Assembly (NCBI GenBank): GCA_015501605.1
Contig: JADNRZ010000009.1
Coordinates: 1,178,001-1,242,000 of the forward strand
Origin: Panaeolus papilionaceus
Lineage: Eukaryota > Basidiomycota > Agaricomycetes > Agaricales
Direction of reading: 5' to 3'
DNA length: 64,000 bases
Below the pieces are notes generated by a model, which was given only the letters and a program-made list of their open reading frames with translations, was not told the DNA's origin and searched no databases. Both the position numbers and the translations under genes were made by a program. Positions 1-15,965 of this stretch are shown here, piece after piece. Positions within the stretch are counted from its first letter, which is position 1; every line of letters starts with the position of its first letter.

Positions 1-1
1 A

Positions 2-2447
2 ACAGTCATCGACATTGTACCAGCACCACCTGTCGCGCAAGCCTCGCGTGTTCCCAAGATGCTCTACCCAGACACGCACGAAACCACTATGACGCCCAAG
101 AACAAGCTCGAAGAAGATCTGTATACGTCCCAGTCTGGACCGAAGGCCTTCGTCACCGCGTATGTCAGCAAGATGTTTGCCGTGTCCAGCAAGGACCTCC
201 CAGAGAACAAGAAAAAGGCGATGACTGCCGAAGAGATGAGGAATCGCGCTAGGGAGGCACGAGCGGCACGGCAGGCGGAAGCTGAAGGCGCAGGGACCCC
301 GGCATCAGTAGCAGAACCTCTGTCGGCGAATGGTACCAAGGAACCAACTCCTGCCCCAGAACAACCCAAGGAGGAAGACGTGGAAGTCCTACTAGGATTC
401 TCTCGCATTTTTTCGGGAACGATAAAGACGGGAACGACTATTTATGCATTACTCCCCAAGTACGACACATCCCCTGGACCCACAGACCTCGCCAACAGTA
501 AATACATCCTTAAGGTTAATGTTGAAGGTCTCTATGTTATGATGGGCCGGGAACTCGTACCCGTACCGCATGTAAGAGCCGGGAACACATTCGCGATCAA
601 GGGCTTGGAAGGGAAGGTCTGGAGGAGCGCAACGCTGTGTGCTCCAGAGGAGGCCGGAATTGCCGCAGAGGTCAATCCAAACGACCACAGAGACTGCTTC
701 ATCAATCTCGGAGCCGTCAATCGTTCTGTAGGTCCTTCGTATCTGGCATTTTTCTGTGTAGTGCTGATTGTAATACAGGCCGCACCTATTGTTCGTGTAG
801 CTTTGGAACCTGAACATCCTGTAGACATGCCCAAGCTCGTCAGCGGTCTGAAATTGCTCAGCCAATCCGATCCATGTGTTCAAACGTTCCAACAGCAAAC
901 TGGAGAGCATGTTATACTGACAGCTGGAGAGTTGCATCTGGAAGTGAGTGCCATACCTACATATGTCTGTGAAGGAACGGCGTACTGATTATGACTACTA
1001 GCGATGCCTTAAAGATCTGCGCGAAAGATTTGCCAAGATTGAAATTCAGGCGTCTAAACCCATCGTCCCTTTCCGTGAAACAGCGATCAAAGCGCCTGGT
1101 AAGGACATAACATATCTCCCATACTATACGTTTGACAGTTTCAATGCAGACATGGCGCCCACCAAGACGCCTGGGGCCCCCCGAGGAACCATTCATGGCT
1201 CCAGCTCTGCTCAAGCCGTGACATTCACTCTCCGCGCCTCGCCAATCCCGAGGGACTTGCTCGACTTTATATTGGAGAACGTAGAGACCATAAGGGCGTT
1301 AGGTGCTTCCCGAAATGCTCAAGGGGAACAGAAAGACGAAGAAAATGTCGATGTTTATAGCGATGTCGTCCGCAAGCCAACCGTGACGCCAGAGGGCTTT
1401 TGGGATGCTCTTGAGGCTAAGTGTAAGGCTGTCGGCGCTGAATGGGAAGGTCTTGCAGACAAGGTCTGGGCGTTCGGCCCTCACAAGGCTGGCGGATGTC
1501 TTCTCGTCGATGCCAGAAAGCCGAAGTTATATGCTTCGTGAGTCCATGTTATATCAAATTTGACGGTGCCTCTAATCAATTTACAGCATAAGACACAAGC
1601 TAAAAAGGACGAAGTCAGACGAGGGAACGGGTGAGGTTGATAAACTCATTCGAGACTTCGACAACCACATCGAAACTGGCTTCCAACTGGCAACATTTCA
1701 AGGTCCTCTTTGCGCTGAACCTATGGAAGGTCTGGCATTCTTTGTCGAGAAAGTTGTTGTGGATCGTGAAGTGCTTGAAAAGGAGATGGGTAAGTATTGA
1801 AGCAAGTTACGATTGTTTTCATCCGTCTCACTTCCAGTTAAGCTCAAAACCGAATGTCACAAATCACCGGATCTATTATTTCATCCGTGAGGGATTCCTG
1901 TAGGAATGGGTTGCTTGACTGGTCGCCAAGATTGCTGCTGGCCATGTACTCATGTGAGATCCAAGCCTCAAGTGAGTACCCAACACTTTTTTCTCAACCT
2001 CGCACTGAGATTTTACAGCCGATGTTCTTGGCAAGGTTTATGGAGTAGTGTCCAAACGCCGTGGCAGGATTGTGGCAGAAGAAATGAAGGAAGGCACATC
2101 GTTTTTCAATGTGTCGTCAATGATTCCTGTTGTTGAAAGTTTTGGATTTGCTGATGGTCAGTTCACCGTGGTGCTTCACGTGTTCCATTCTAACACACCT
2201 CGTAGATATACGGACTAGAACCTCTGGCGCTGCCAGCCCACAGCTCATTTTCAGCGGATATGAGATGCTGGATCTGGATCCTTTCTGGGTACCCAAAACG
2301 GAGGAGGAACTTGAGGATCTGGGTGAAAAATCAGACAGGCTTAATATCGCTAAAGCATACATGGATGGGGTGAGGGATCGCAAAGGAATGTTCGTGGATC
2401 GCAAGATAGTAGAGTTTGCAGAGAAACAGCGAACTCTCAAGCGATGA
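2..2447 (+). CDS. RIA1: Ribosome assembly GTPase Ria1/EFL1, C-terminal part (5' end outside window)
   Basis: Elongation-factor-2-like GTPase that, with Sdo1/SBDS, releases Tif6/eIF6 from cytoplasmic pre-60S subunits. The window opens inside an exon. The G domain is missing and what remains is the region from the end of domain I to the end. Visible EF2-type motifs are the domain II stretch [15 protein letters not shown], then GELHLE joined across an intron (about 942-1001) to [20 protein letters not shown] (domain III/IV boundary). The C-terminal domain V contains [19 protein letters not shown] and a final [17 protein letters not shown] tail typical of EFL1 rather than EF2. A charged insertion near residues 60-110 of the visible part ([18 protein letters not shown]) also fits EFL1. 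At least five introns are needed; one uses the acceptor just before CTCAAAACCGAATG near 1841. The stop TGA is at 2445-2447. It converges on the RasGEF gene 220 bp away. Confidence 0.93.
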
Positions 2448-2667
2448 GCAGAGGAGAGGCAATCAGCTCTAGAGGTCACTTATATATATATCAAACACCC
2501 GTTCTAAAGAGTGATAAGCGCTCTGGATATGTATGCAATAAAATGTTAAAACGTCCCTAGTTGTACAAAAACCGGTCAGTGCGCCATAAGCAGCACTGTC
2601 GCACTCGAAGAAGAAAGAGAATAATACAAAGAATAATACATTGACCATGAAAGTCCCCAAGGCAGAA

Positions 2668-5600
2668 CTACAAAAACCCGCTCTCCTGCAGTAATCTAGC
2701 CATCTTCTCGTCCTCACGCTCCCTCGGTTCCCTTTCTAGACTTAGTGCCCAAAAGTGTTCACTGGAAGCTTTGGTATCACTGAACTGATTAAGTGATTCC
2801 GTGATGTAGTTGAAAATGGGTGGAACAGTTTGCAGATTGAAAGGTTGCGCCTGCCATCGCTTGATATCACTAATGACTTCGGAAGCTTTCTGGCGCTTGC
2901 GGAAGTTCACTAGGCCTCCTGGTAGATTATCCGGATTACCGTCCTGAATGAACTGTAGGGTAGACAAAAAGACACCTGCGACGAACATCAGTCCCAAGAC
3001 GCAAGCGGATCTTTTCTGCCGACTTACCAATAAATGGCACGCAAGGTGGTGTTACCGACGCCATGAGTTGTCGATACTTTGTGAAGTTTTTGTTGCTGTC
3101 AATGGTCAATTCACAGGCAGCGAATTGAGCCAAGAAGCGCTGATTGACTTGTTCCCATGTACGTTTCAAACGTCGAATTGGTGGTGTGTTCAGTCCAGAA
3201 GTGATGGCAATCATAGTGGAGAAGTTGTTTAATGTCCGACAACGCTGAGAGGGGTAGTAAGCAAACTGGTATATCTGAAAAGTCTCCAAACAATACATAC
3301 ATCTGCAACGCTGATCAGGTGCCTGACAATCTGTGCGCGCCTTCGTGAATCTTCCCTGCTCAGAACGCATTCCGCCACCCAGTCTGCAATCTAATGCATG
3401 GGTTAGTAATATGACTTCCCTGTCGATCTAACCTTGGACTTACTCGATTACTCGTTTGAATGACGATGGTGATGTTGTCGTTGTTTTCTGTACGCTGTTC
3501 GCGAGATCGCTGCAAACATTCTATAGGCTTGATCTTCTGATACAGTTGGCTTTCGAAGATGGTAAGCTGGCGAGCAAGCTCCAAAGGTTCGATGTCAAGA
3601 AGTTTGAGCTTCTTGTTGGATTTCGGTACGATGGGAGGTGGAGGTGGGCCAAGGGTTGTGGACACCAGTGATTTGAGCGATTCTGGTCCGTTCCTCTGGT
3701 AAATAGAGAAATGAGTAGTTATTAGATGACCGATATGAGTGTACAAACCGCCCGTTCGATCAAAATATTGAGTTGCTTAGCAGCGGCAAATCTTGAAACC
3801 TCGTCAGAAGAAACGAAATCTTTTATCCTGTCCAAAATATAGAGATCTTCTTTCTCTAGGACGTCCTCATCTGTAATCATAGACTTGAATGTATTGATAA
3901 CGCTGAGGGAGAGTTTTGTGAATAATAGTGGCAAAGGAATGTAAGAATACTTACCGCATCTGAATGATGTGTTGCTTTAACTTTCCCCATTGTTCGCGTT
4001 CTTGTGGTGTCAAGTTTTCAGGGGGTTGAATCCGGAATCTCTCGATGAGCAAGTCCACAAGTTCATCAAGCGTGGTGAATGACTTATAAGTCATTAAAAA
4101 TGCTTTGCTGAAGGTGGTGTCTGCGACAAAACATGAAACGAAGGAAGGGCACATCATGTAACATGTACTCACCTGCTTGTTCATGAGCAGTGAGGCGCTC
4201 AACGAGAGCAGCTACTGTGCCGCCCCGAACAGATCCATCGGCCTCAATCACGATCTCTGAGGCATCGTAGTTGGGGCGTAAGAACCACGGCTGAGTATCC
4301 TCTCTCATCTTGTCGGCCATTTTATCAGCATAATCGTCGCCCAAAAGCTGCTTCAATTTGTTAGATCCTGAAGGGCGAGCAGCAGGTTTCGGTGCTAATA
4401 CAAGGTGTTAACAAAAGCAGCGACGAGTTTGGGAGATTCACTTACGCTCGAAGTCGAATATTGTTTCAGCATCTCCATCAGCGGGAACGTCCGTAGTAGA
4501 CTGGGCAACGAGGGTGTTATCCAATGATGATTGAGATGCTTTGGAAGGGCCCGCATAGGAGTCATAGCTCGTGGAAGGAGTGTGTCTGGGGTATGGGTCA
4601 TAGGAAGAGGTTGCAGCTGATTTCTTCTTTCGGAGATCTGGTCGTGTAATCGCTTCGTACATATCACCAACATCCACGAAGTCCTCGTGATCTGAATCAT
4701 TGACGCTGAACGGGGCTCGAAGAGCGCCTCCAAACTGATCGTTGATGACGCTAAGTCGTGACATTCTTCTCTCGATAGAACCGTTGTATTCTCCTTGAGA
4801 GACATCCGCCTGCTCGTGACCAACTGATAGAAGACCCTCAAATGTTTGCTTGACAAGCGCGAGGTTGGAGTTGAGAGCAGTCGCTAAGCTATCCAAAAGG
4901 TCATAAGCGGCCTCCTTTTCCCCCCTCACTGAGCCACGCTCGTTCTCGGGAAGGGATTGGGAGGTCGTGAAAAGCGCCGAGCTGTCATCGTAGATCGCTT
5001 GGACGACAGTTTCCAACGTTCGCACCAGATACCTTGCATTTTCTACGTATTGCATATAATGCTCATTGATGGCGGGATCGCCGGTATCCTGGACCCCGTC
5101 GACGTCGACATGGCGAGCAACGTTGACGTCAGCTACCAGAGCCAGGAATGCTGTTATTTCCGTGATTAAATGCTGAACTTGAGATCGAATTTGTTGAACT
5201 GGGTAGAAAACCATCAACATGGGACGTATAGGCAACCATGAATGACTTACCAGTGTTATCATTGGTTGATCGGAGACAGCGGTGTAAAGCAGAGATCACA
5301 TCATGCAGCGTATCCAGGTCAGCGCCGATTTCAGCAACATACTCTGTGTTCAGAGCCTTCTTTGGCATGTCGCTTTCGTCCAATGAGACGTAGCCAAACC
5401 CTTTCCAGGCACCCGCGGTACCAGCACCAACAAGGCCCAGTCCGATGTTCGCAGTTGGGAAGACGCCATGTAGCCTCTTCTGTGGCTTGGAGTCCGAGTC
5501 AGGTGAATTGTGTTCCGCCCTCTGCACCTCCAAAACAAACGCAAGAACTGCACGCTCAAGCTCTTGAGAATCCGTCTCGATTCGGGTAAGTGTATCTCCT

Positions 5601-7110
5601 AACTGGGATCCAGAGTCATACTGCATAGCACGGGCGCTAAGAACCAGTCTGGAGAGGGTTGCCGTTACTTTCCTTTGGGCAGGTTTTAGAGGTGACTGCG
5701 CGGAAGTGCTGCCCCTCCCATCCCTGCCAGGGGGTATTGCAATTGACTTGGTGTATGTGCCGAGATATACAACAGATTGCGAATGGCGAGAACGACATCT
5801 TGGATAAGTTGGTCCATGTTGATGTCGCCATCGGTTTGCTGAGCAAGGACTCTAACGTTGTCAATGACAGTAGAAATGGTAGAACGAGCGATAGCGGATA
5901 AGTCTGTTAGCAGGTTTGGTGGAGGTGGCTCCAGTGCATGTTGAAGAGCCTTCGCGATTCGTTCTGCAGAGGTCAACTGCATGGCGACCGCGGCATTTCG
6001 TTCTGATCTTGTCATTGACGCGGCTGGCACATGCCTTGATTTCCCATTTTGACGGGCTCGAGCAGGAGGTAAATGGTCGAATGGCTGTACATCTGAATCA
6101 TCCGAATAGACACTGAGACGGGATGTATCTGGCTGCCTTGAAAGAGCGGAAGGGAATGTTGATGCCGAGTGGCTTGGTCCTGGAAGCGAAGGTGTAAAAC
6201 CTTCAGGAGCGGTCCATTGAACTCTACCGTCCAGAGTGTTTAGGTAAAAATGAGAAACACCGTCATTCGCCACTTGCTTCACCCATAATGAAGATGCAAT
6301 TTGCTTCCCTGGAGTGTCTTCCGGACCTGACTCCGCATCGCTGGCACCGAATGCGAGTCCCACAGATGTGCCTGACCGTGAAGTTGTCTGAGATGTAAAG
6401 CCAGTTAGATCTCCATCGGATACGTCCTCTTCTGCCTCTGAAGGAAGATCTCGGGAGCGCTGCCCAGTGATGGTGTTGACGTAGTAAATCTTGAAGGAAT
6501 ATTAGCATGAATATTTCGGTATGATAGAACGTCAACATGCCTGTCCGTCCATTGTGACATCAGGAATCCAGAAGTCGCTTGGTTGCCCAGCTGTGCGAGT
6601 AGCTCTCGGTGATTCCTGAGAGGCAGCTCGAAGACCGACTTCATTACTGAGCCATTCCTCGTTCTCGGATTGAGACCCGCTTGCCAGGGCATGTGGCATG
6701 TCGACGGGTTCTTCAGAAATTGCTTGAGCTGTTGACTGACTATCGGCAGCAGAAAATTCTGCTTGAGCAAAGTATTGTTCTGCTTCCTCTTCGCTAATGA
6801 TAGTGACATAGTTGGATGGGAACCATCCCCGTTCTTCACCTAGGAGACCATCCCACCATCCAGAAGGTTGTTTTGTGAGCACTTCTATTATATCGTCCCG
6901 ACGAAATGAAAGTGCTGAAGCATCCTGAGCGTCATAATCATAAAGAGCTCTACAGAAACAAGTATTGAAAGCCTCTTCTCCAGGTTGCTCCTCTTGGGGT
7001 TGTATGGGGTGGGACTGTGAAGAAGTTGAAGAATTTGAGATAGAGGAAGACTGATTCAGGTCAGCAGTACCAAAATTATGGGAATACATGGCAGTAGCCA
7101 CGATGGCCAT
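2668..7110 (-). CDS. CDC25: Ras guanine nucleotide exchange factor, Cdc25/Ste6 type (SH3-WW-RasGEF)
   Basis: Activates Ras by GDP release, feeding cAMP/PKA or mating MAPK signalling at the membrane. Order from the N-terminus: SH3 domain (ALYDYDAQDASALSFRRDDI ... GWWDGLLGEERGWFPSNYV, bases about 6,960-6,800); one or two WW-like segments (ending in FYLNTLDGRVQWTAPEG near 6,210-6,250); a long helical middle; RasGEF-N (FLMTYKSFTTLDELVDLL, near 4,050-4,100); and the catalytic CDC25 domain with LARQLTIFESQLYQKIKP, NFSTMIAITSGLNTPPIRRLKRTW and PPCVPFIGVFLSTL. It ends ...MARLLQESGFL*. I chose the ATG at 7110 (MAIVATAM) rather than the in-frame ATG at 7212, because the SH3 follows closely and the intervening residues are a low-complexity Thr run from promoter-like DNA. 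About 15 short introns. It is divergent from the SCI1-like gene across 215 bp. Confidence 0.92.
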
Positions 7111-7325
7111 AAGAAATATTGAAGGGAGTAAGGGGGAAGTGGTAGTAGTGGTGGTTGTAAAGAAAGGAGTAGTCCAATCAAACGAGTGAAGTACAACAAA
7201 TCCAGAGAACACTTACACCCGAATACTATTATGTAATATTTCCCCTAAAATGTCTTCCCCTTTATTCCCACAATCCACACAGCCATCCACATTTCAATCC
7301 TCTCTCCTATACTACTTATTACAAA
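7111..7325. promoter_or_regulatory. Short divergent promoter between CDC25 and the SCI1-like gene
   Basis: Only 215 bp separate the two start codons. The plus-strand sequence leading to the ATG at 7326 is pyrimidine rich (tcctctcctatactac), as is common for Agaricomycete core promoters. No clear TATA box is seen for either direction. Both genes must share or interleave their control sites here. Confidence 0.5.
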
Positions 7326-8476
7326 ATGCCTAAGGAATCTTCTTCTCGTTTATCTCGTTCACCAAGGAGAGACTTTGAACGACGTGATGATCCTAGGGAT
7401 TCTAGGTCTTACCACAAGGAACGTCGTTCGCGCTCACGGTCTCCACAAAGAGGGAGAAGTCGCAGCCCTGCACCTAAAAGGCAGCGAAGGCATGACTCCG
7501 CCTCAAAATCACGGTCGAGGTCTCGCTCAAGAGTGAGATCAAGATCACCAGACCGCAAGCGCTCACATCGTTCGCGGTCAAGGGAACGTTCAGGCAGAGC
7601 ATCTGAGAAAAAAAGGCGCCGGAGATCCACCTCTAGTTCGTCACGGTCATCTCCAAGCCGGGAAAGAGACGACAACCACAAAAGTAAGGGGAAAAATAGG
7701 CGAAGCAGCAGAAGTCGTGAAAGACGCAAAGAGAAGAGGAGAGAGAAGAAGGAAAGGAAGGAAAAGGTTCGTCCCCGTCTACCTGTTTATTATGTTCTAC
7801 TATTCACAACATTTAACCACACATCAGAAAAAGCAACAGAAGGGTAGCTCTTCGAATTGGGGAAAATATGGTCTTATCACAGAAATCGAGTCCGTTAGCT
7901 CCTTTTCCATTTGCATTGCCTGACTCTCCCTCCTTAGTATATTCAACAAGAACCAAGAGTTCTACACTTGGCTTGTGGAAGAGAGGAAAATCAACCCAGA
8001 AACTGTATCCAAAGACCAACAGAAGAAAGAATTCTCTCGCTTCGTTGAAGACTACAATACAGGTGAGGACAACACATGTCAACTCATCAAGGCCTATGTT
8101 ATTGACTTATCACTAGCGACGCTGCCTCACGAGAAATACTATAACATGGAAGCTTACGAAAGGCGCATGTCTGCACTTCGTTCAGGAGAGTACCTACCCC
8201 CTACGGATGATCTCTACGACTTCAACGCAGACATGAAAGCACTGTCGAGTTCAAAGAAAAAGAAACCTGTGGAAAACGAAACCTATATGTCAAAGGAACA
8301 GTTGATGGAGCTTCGCCGTGTTCAGCAAGAGCGAAGTGAGGTGAGCAACCCCTTACAACATCGTGGCTTCCCTCCATAAACTAAGAGATTCACAGGTCGG
8401 AAAAATGAAATTATTAGGTATGGATATTAAGCAGAATTTCGGTGTTCGCATGGATGGATCCATGTTCGACGGATAG
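7326..8476 (+). CDS. RS-rich nuclear protein with SCI1-like domain
   Basis: Spliced product of about 310 residues. Residues 1-147 (exon 7326-7766) are an Arg/Ser-rich, RS-dipeptide region followed by a Lys/Arg/Glu block, as in nuclear speckle or splicing-linked proteins. The second half holds the motif EIDIFNKNQEFYTWLVEER, then FSRFVEDYN and LPHEKYYNMEAYERR. This resembles the C-terminal domain of plant style cell-cycle inhibitor 1 and its eukaryotic relatives. Exons are 7326-7766, 7828-7889, 7938-8062, 8117-8340 and 8396-8476. The intron 8063-8116 is 54 bp, a multiple of three without a stop, so retention would add 18 residues without a frameshift. I prefer the spliced form because it restores the family-like YN-x3-LPHEKYY spacing. 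Precise function is unknown; a pre-mRNA-linked role is inferred. Confidence 0.75.
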
Positions 8477-8779
8477 CTGTGCCGTGTTTTGTATATTACT
8501 CTGTCCTTGATCCCACTGATCTCGCAGTCACTATTGTACTCGTTTTGTATCTATACGTAGTCACCACATGGGTGTAAAATCATTTTCCAAAGTGTTTTCA
8601 TTGTAATAAATCAATTTTCCAATGGCACTCGCTTTCGATCACAAGTATGTGAGAGGTTAGATCAAGTATTCTGCATGCTTTGTTTGGCAAACACGAGACA
8701 CCTACCTATGAACGCGTTATTTGGAGGTTGAATCACAACAGTCACCGCGTTCACGTTCGTCTTGGTCTCCACCACCGTC
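8477..8779. other. Intergenic: SCI1-like 3' end and DAD1 promoter
   Basis: 303 bp between two plus-strand genes. It holds the 3' trailer of the upstream gene (AT-rich, with aataaa-like tcattgtaataaatc near 8,600) and the DAD1 promoter, including one palindromic aACGCGTt at 8711-8718. A short ATG frame at 8622 dies after about 12 codons. Confidence 0.5.
8712..8717. promoter_or_regulatory. MluI cell-cycle box (ACGCGT) upstream of DAD1
   Basis: Exact ACGCGT hexamer 63-68 bp before the DAD1 start codon. MBF complexes bind this site in yeasts to drive G1/S transcription. One hexamer alone is weak evidence, but POL12 in the same window carries two. Confidence 0.4.
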
Positions 8780-9118
8780 ATGTCAACAAACGACGAGGAT
8801 TCCACCTTTTTTGAGAGAGAACGAGATAAGTTATCTCGCGAGATCACAGCAGTAAGGATGTATGATCAGTAACAGGACATGCTGACCTTACAATTTGAAC
8901 CTTCTCAGGGCTTTGAAGAACTGCTTTCATCAACCAATGGTCTGAACCGTAAACTCGAAGAGGTTCTCGGAATGACCAAAGAATACGATACCATCGCGTC
9001 TTTATGGCATAGCTTTTATCAATTAATGCGGGGCTCTGGGCAAGAAGCGGACACAACAGCAGAAGAACAGGCCGGCTTACCAGGAACGGGAGGTCATGTC
9101 GTTGCAGCAAATAAATAA
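8780..9118 (+). CDS. DAD1: DASH/DAM1 complex subunit Dad1
   Basis: Small coiled-coil subunit of the fungal DASH (Dam1) ring that couples kinetochores to spindle microtubules. Two exons, 8780-8851 and 8909-9118, join in phase 0 to give 93 residues, the usual Dad1 size. The Dad1 signature is nearly complete: FFERERDKLSREITA, then FEELLSSTNGLNRKLEEV, then YDTIASLWHSFYQLM. The family pattern is ER(D/N)-x2-EI, LN(R)LE and the LW-x2-F box. The tail after residue 70 is polar and poorly conserved. The start is the first ATG giving the family N-terminus. The gene converges on PKC1. Confidence 0.9.
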
Positions 9119-9276
9119 GACGATACATACAAAGCGCGTATACAGAAGGTATCGATAGCTGCGTAAAGGACAATCTATTTCCAGGAATCCGCCGTGATTG
9201 TACATGTATATATTCGACAACAATTAAGGTACAAGAAGGAAAAGAAACGAAATGGAAGAAAAGGTATTCAAAGCGT

Positions 9277-13296
<4,020 letters not shown>

Positions 13297-13481
13297 AGCT
13301 GAACGGGTTATGAAGAAAGAGAGCTATAAGAACAACGATGATGGTTGAAGGACAAGAGATAAAGGGTGAATCTCGAAGCTGTGGCTGAGCCAGAGGGTTG
13401 ATCCAAACTAGGCTATGATCATCAAATATCATGTAATACCCTTTCAAACTGATATTTTTTTAAATTTCAATCTTTACCTTC

Positions 13482-15611
13482 ATGCCAACTCTTTCTTTTA
13501 AAACTAAACTACGCGCAAATTCAGAATCTGCGTCTCTCAGCTTAAATGTTCGACATAATATTATAGCAGGTCAACCTTCAGACAGAGTTCATAACATCAA
13601 GCCATCACTTCTGGCTGGTTTGGACATTCTACTACCCTCTAACCTGCTCATTACTATTTCCGGTCGTTTTAATCGGTCATACATACCGCCAGCTGTCCTC
13701 GAAAAGTCTCAAATAGCTTCGCATCTCGTGCAGTATTTTAACACGGTTAGCATTATTTTAATTCACAGGTGGTACGACATACTTCTCTCTTAGTTCATTT
13801 ATCTTTAGAATGCCGAAAACCTGTGCATAAATGCGGTGTCTCCAGCTTGTATGGTCGACAGCATTGGATTCACAACAAGTAACTCAACAATCTCATCATC
13901 CTAGAGGATATAGAAATATCTCAGCAGTCATTTTTAGTTACATTGTCGTGCTCGCGTCCGCTGTCCGAACCTAGGCTCCCTATTTCGATTGCCCTCGACA
14001 GGATACATTTGTTTTACGACTGGCAGACTAACTCGGCTTCAACTATCGACGACTGTTTGAACCCGTTTTCTTGCTCTCTACCTCTGCCATATTTAACATT
14101 GGTAGAAGATGTGGCTCAAAGATTTACCACGTCCCAACTTGTTAGGTACGGAGAACCACGGTCATGCACGCTGGCCATTTGATTAAGGCGTCAATTTTAG
14201 AAGGTATCCAATAATATTCGGAAACTGGTCAAAGGTGTGTCAATTGTTCATTGCATGATCGAACTTCTGCTTGACTCAAAATTATAGCAACTGCATTTGG
14301 AGAAAAAATTTGCACCATTACTATGGAGCTCGATCCACAATATCATCGAAAATTCACCGAATGAAGACTTCAAAGAGTCGTCACGGCGCACAATAGCAGT
14401 AAGGTTCGATAGCTTTATGATTTACCCGCTAAAATGGTTTCAGAGAATGAGGGGCCGGATGATGGCCGCCATGACAGAGTCCGTCTCGCGTCTATCGGAA
14501 CACGTCGAGAAAGCTGGAGAAGATGCTACTTGGACAGACATACCTATGGGTGACGACAAAGATACTTTCGGTTATTGCATGCACTATCTGTACTGTCGTA
14601 ATATGCGACGACCCATGTTCAAAGTAAGCTTGCGAAGAGTGTAGTACTTATTTTGGGCAAGGTTAAACGCTTTGGTTCAGAGCCATACCTCTGGAGGACA
14701 ATGGTCTACTACTATCCAGCAGACTGATCTGGATCTCGAATTCGGTCTCGCTCCACCCCATTCTCCCGAGGAGAATGTTGACCAGTCCTGCGATGAGATC
14801 GACCTCTTCGATGACGACGAGGTGCTACAAGATTCTGGAGACATGTCTCTGTCAATGAACAACTCTGGAGCTCTAAATACTGGATCAATCGAATCAAGCC
14901 AGGCGACATTTTATGACCTTGAGTGTGGCTCAGAAGGAGTGGGATATGAAGTTGTTTTAGCAGCCTTACACGCGAGCTGGTCACAGGATGGGCGGCCTTC
15001 TCAGAAGCACCTAACTCACCCTATCATGGGAATGGATCTTGACCCAACTAAGGGTAGTGTGTCCTCTTACAACGAGTCGCCTGCTTTCTTATCTGCAGTA
15101 CCAAGCGCTAGTGAGAACTTCGGGGACCCCACAAACTTTGTCTGCTTTCCTTCGCAAGTCAATCTTCCCTTCAAAGACAACGCGAGTACTATCCTTGATA
15201 CCCTGCATGATGAAAGCACGGAAGAATGTGATACTTGGGCACTTGGAGACCGACTCTCTGGCAACACACACGATGCAGGGAACGTCGACTTGTTTGACTT
15301 GATTCTGCAACACGAGTATGAGATTGGCATAATTCCTTTCGACAGGGGGGGTCATGGGACCAACTCCATGGCTGGTCATCCCCCGTCAGAGGGTCCAACT
15401 CTATCTTATTTTGACGGGTTACAGAACCATTCGCACGCCTCTCCGTCCTACCAAGGTAAGTAGAATGCAGGTTGCGGAGACAGTAGATGAATTGAGACAG
15501 TCCCCAGATAATGATAATGCTCCGCACTGCCGGGAAATCTCCCAGACAGCGAGGTGTCAATCCCAGGCTTTGGTAGAACAAGATATGGGTTTTTCTGTCA
15601 TGGAATTTTGA
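13482..15611 (+). CDS. Hypothetical protein, seven exons, no recognised domain
   Basis: A continuous 596-residue frame results from exons 13482-13745, 13809-13878, 13938-14145, 14201-14234, 14288-14623, 14681-15455 and 15508-15611. All introns are 52-63 bp GT-AG, and each phase matches. The start is the ATG at 13482; the long frame at 13943 begins with TTG, so it is not the true start. The N-terminal third (SLLAGLDILLPSNLLITISG) is mildly hydrophobic. The middle (LVRRYPIIFGNWSKQLHLEKKF...) looks folded and basic. The last 260 residues are acidic and Ser-rich (DEIDLFDDDEVLQDSGDMS), suggesting a disordered or activation-type tail. I recognise no family. It may be lineage specific; transcription evidence would settle the exon set. 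Confidence 0.6.
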
Positions 15612-15965
15612 ACGAGTTGTCGCTAGTGTAGATCATAGTCATCATTCGTAAAGTTGGACTTAGTTGCAGCTACGGATCTTAACCTGTTTCAAAAATCAAA
15701 TAATATTTTACATAAACTTGATCCACGGCATGAAACGGCATCTCGTGGCTTATGCGAAGATAAGAGACTTATTTTGAACTCCGCAGCGGAGTCATTGCGG
15801 AGAGCCAAGATAATGGTAAATATAGAAAATATAACTAGAAATCTACATTGTTAAAGGTCATCATCAACCTCATCAACCACAACACATTCTATAGCTCGTA
15901 TCTCTTCAAAGAGCAACAAGCTCACCTCATCCATTCATATATTTACCCTCGAGCTTTGAGATAAT
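15612..15965. other. Intergenic: IGO1 promoter region
   Basis: 354 bp between two plus-strand genes. AT-rich with a purine tract (atggtaaatatagaaaatataac) followed by a C/A-rich leader with catcaacctcatcaacc repeats just before the IGO1 ATG, typical of a 5' leader. No gene is seen. Confidence 0.4.

Noticed and set aside
449..937. 162-codon minus-strand frame opposite RIA1
   Set aside because: Antisense shadow of a well-conserved EFL1 exon, with no features of its own.
13943..14182. Separate small gene starting at 13943
   Set aside because: The first codon is TTG. The frame joins in correct phase to exons at 13482-13878 upstream and 14201 downstream, so it is an internal exon.
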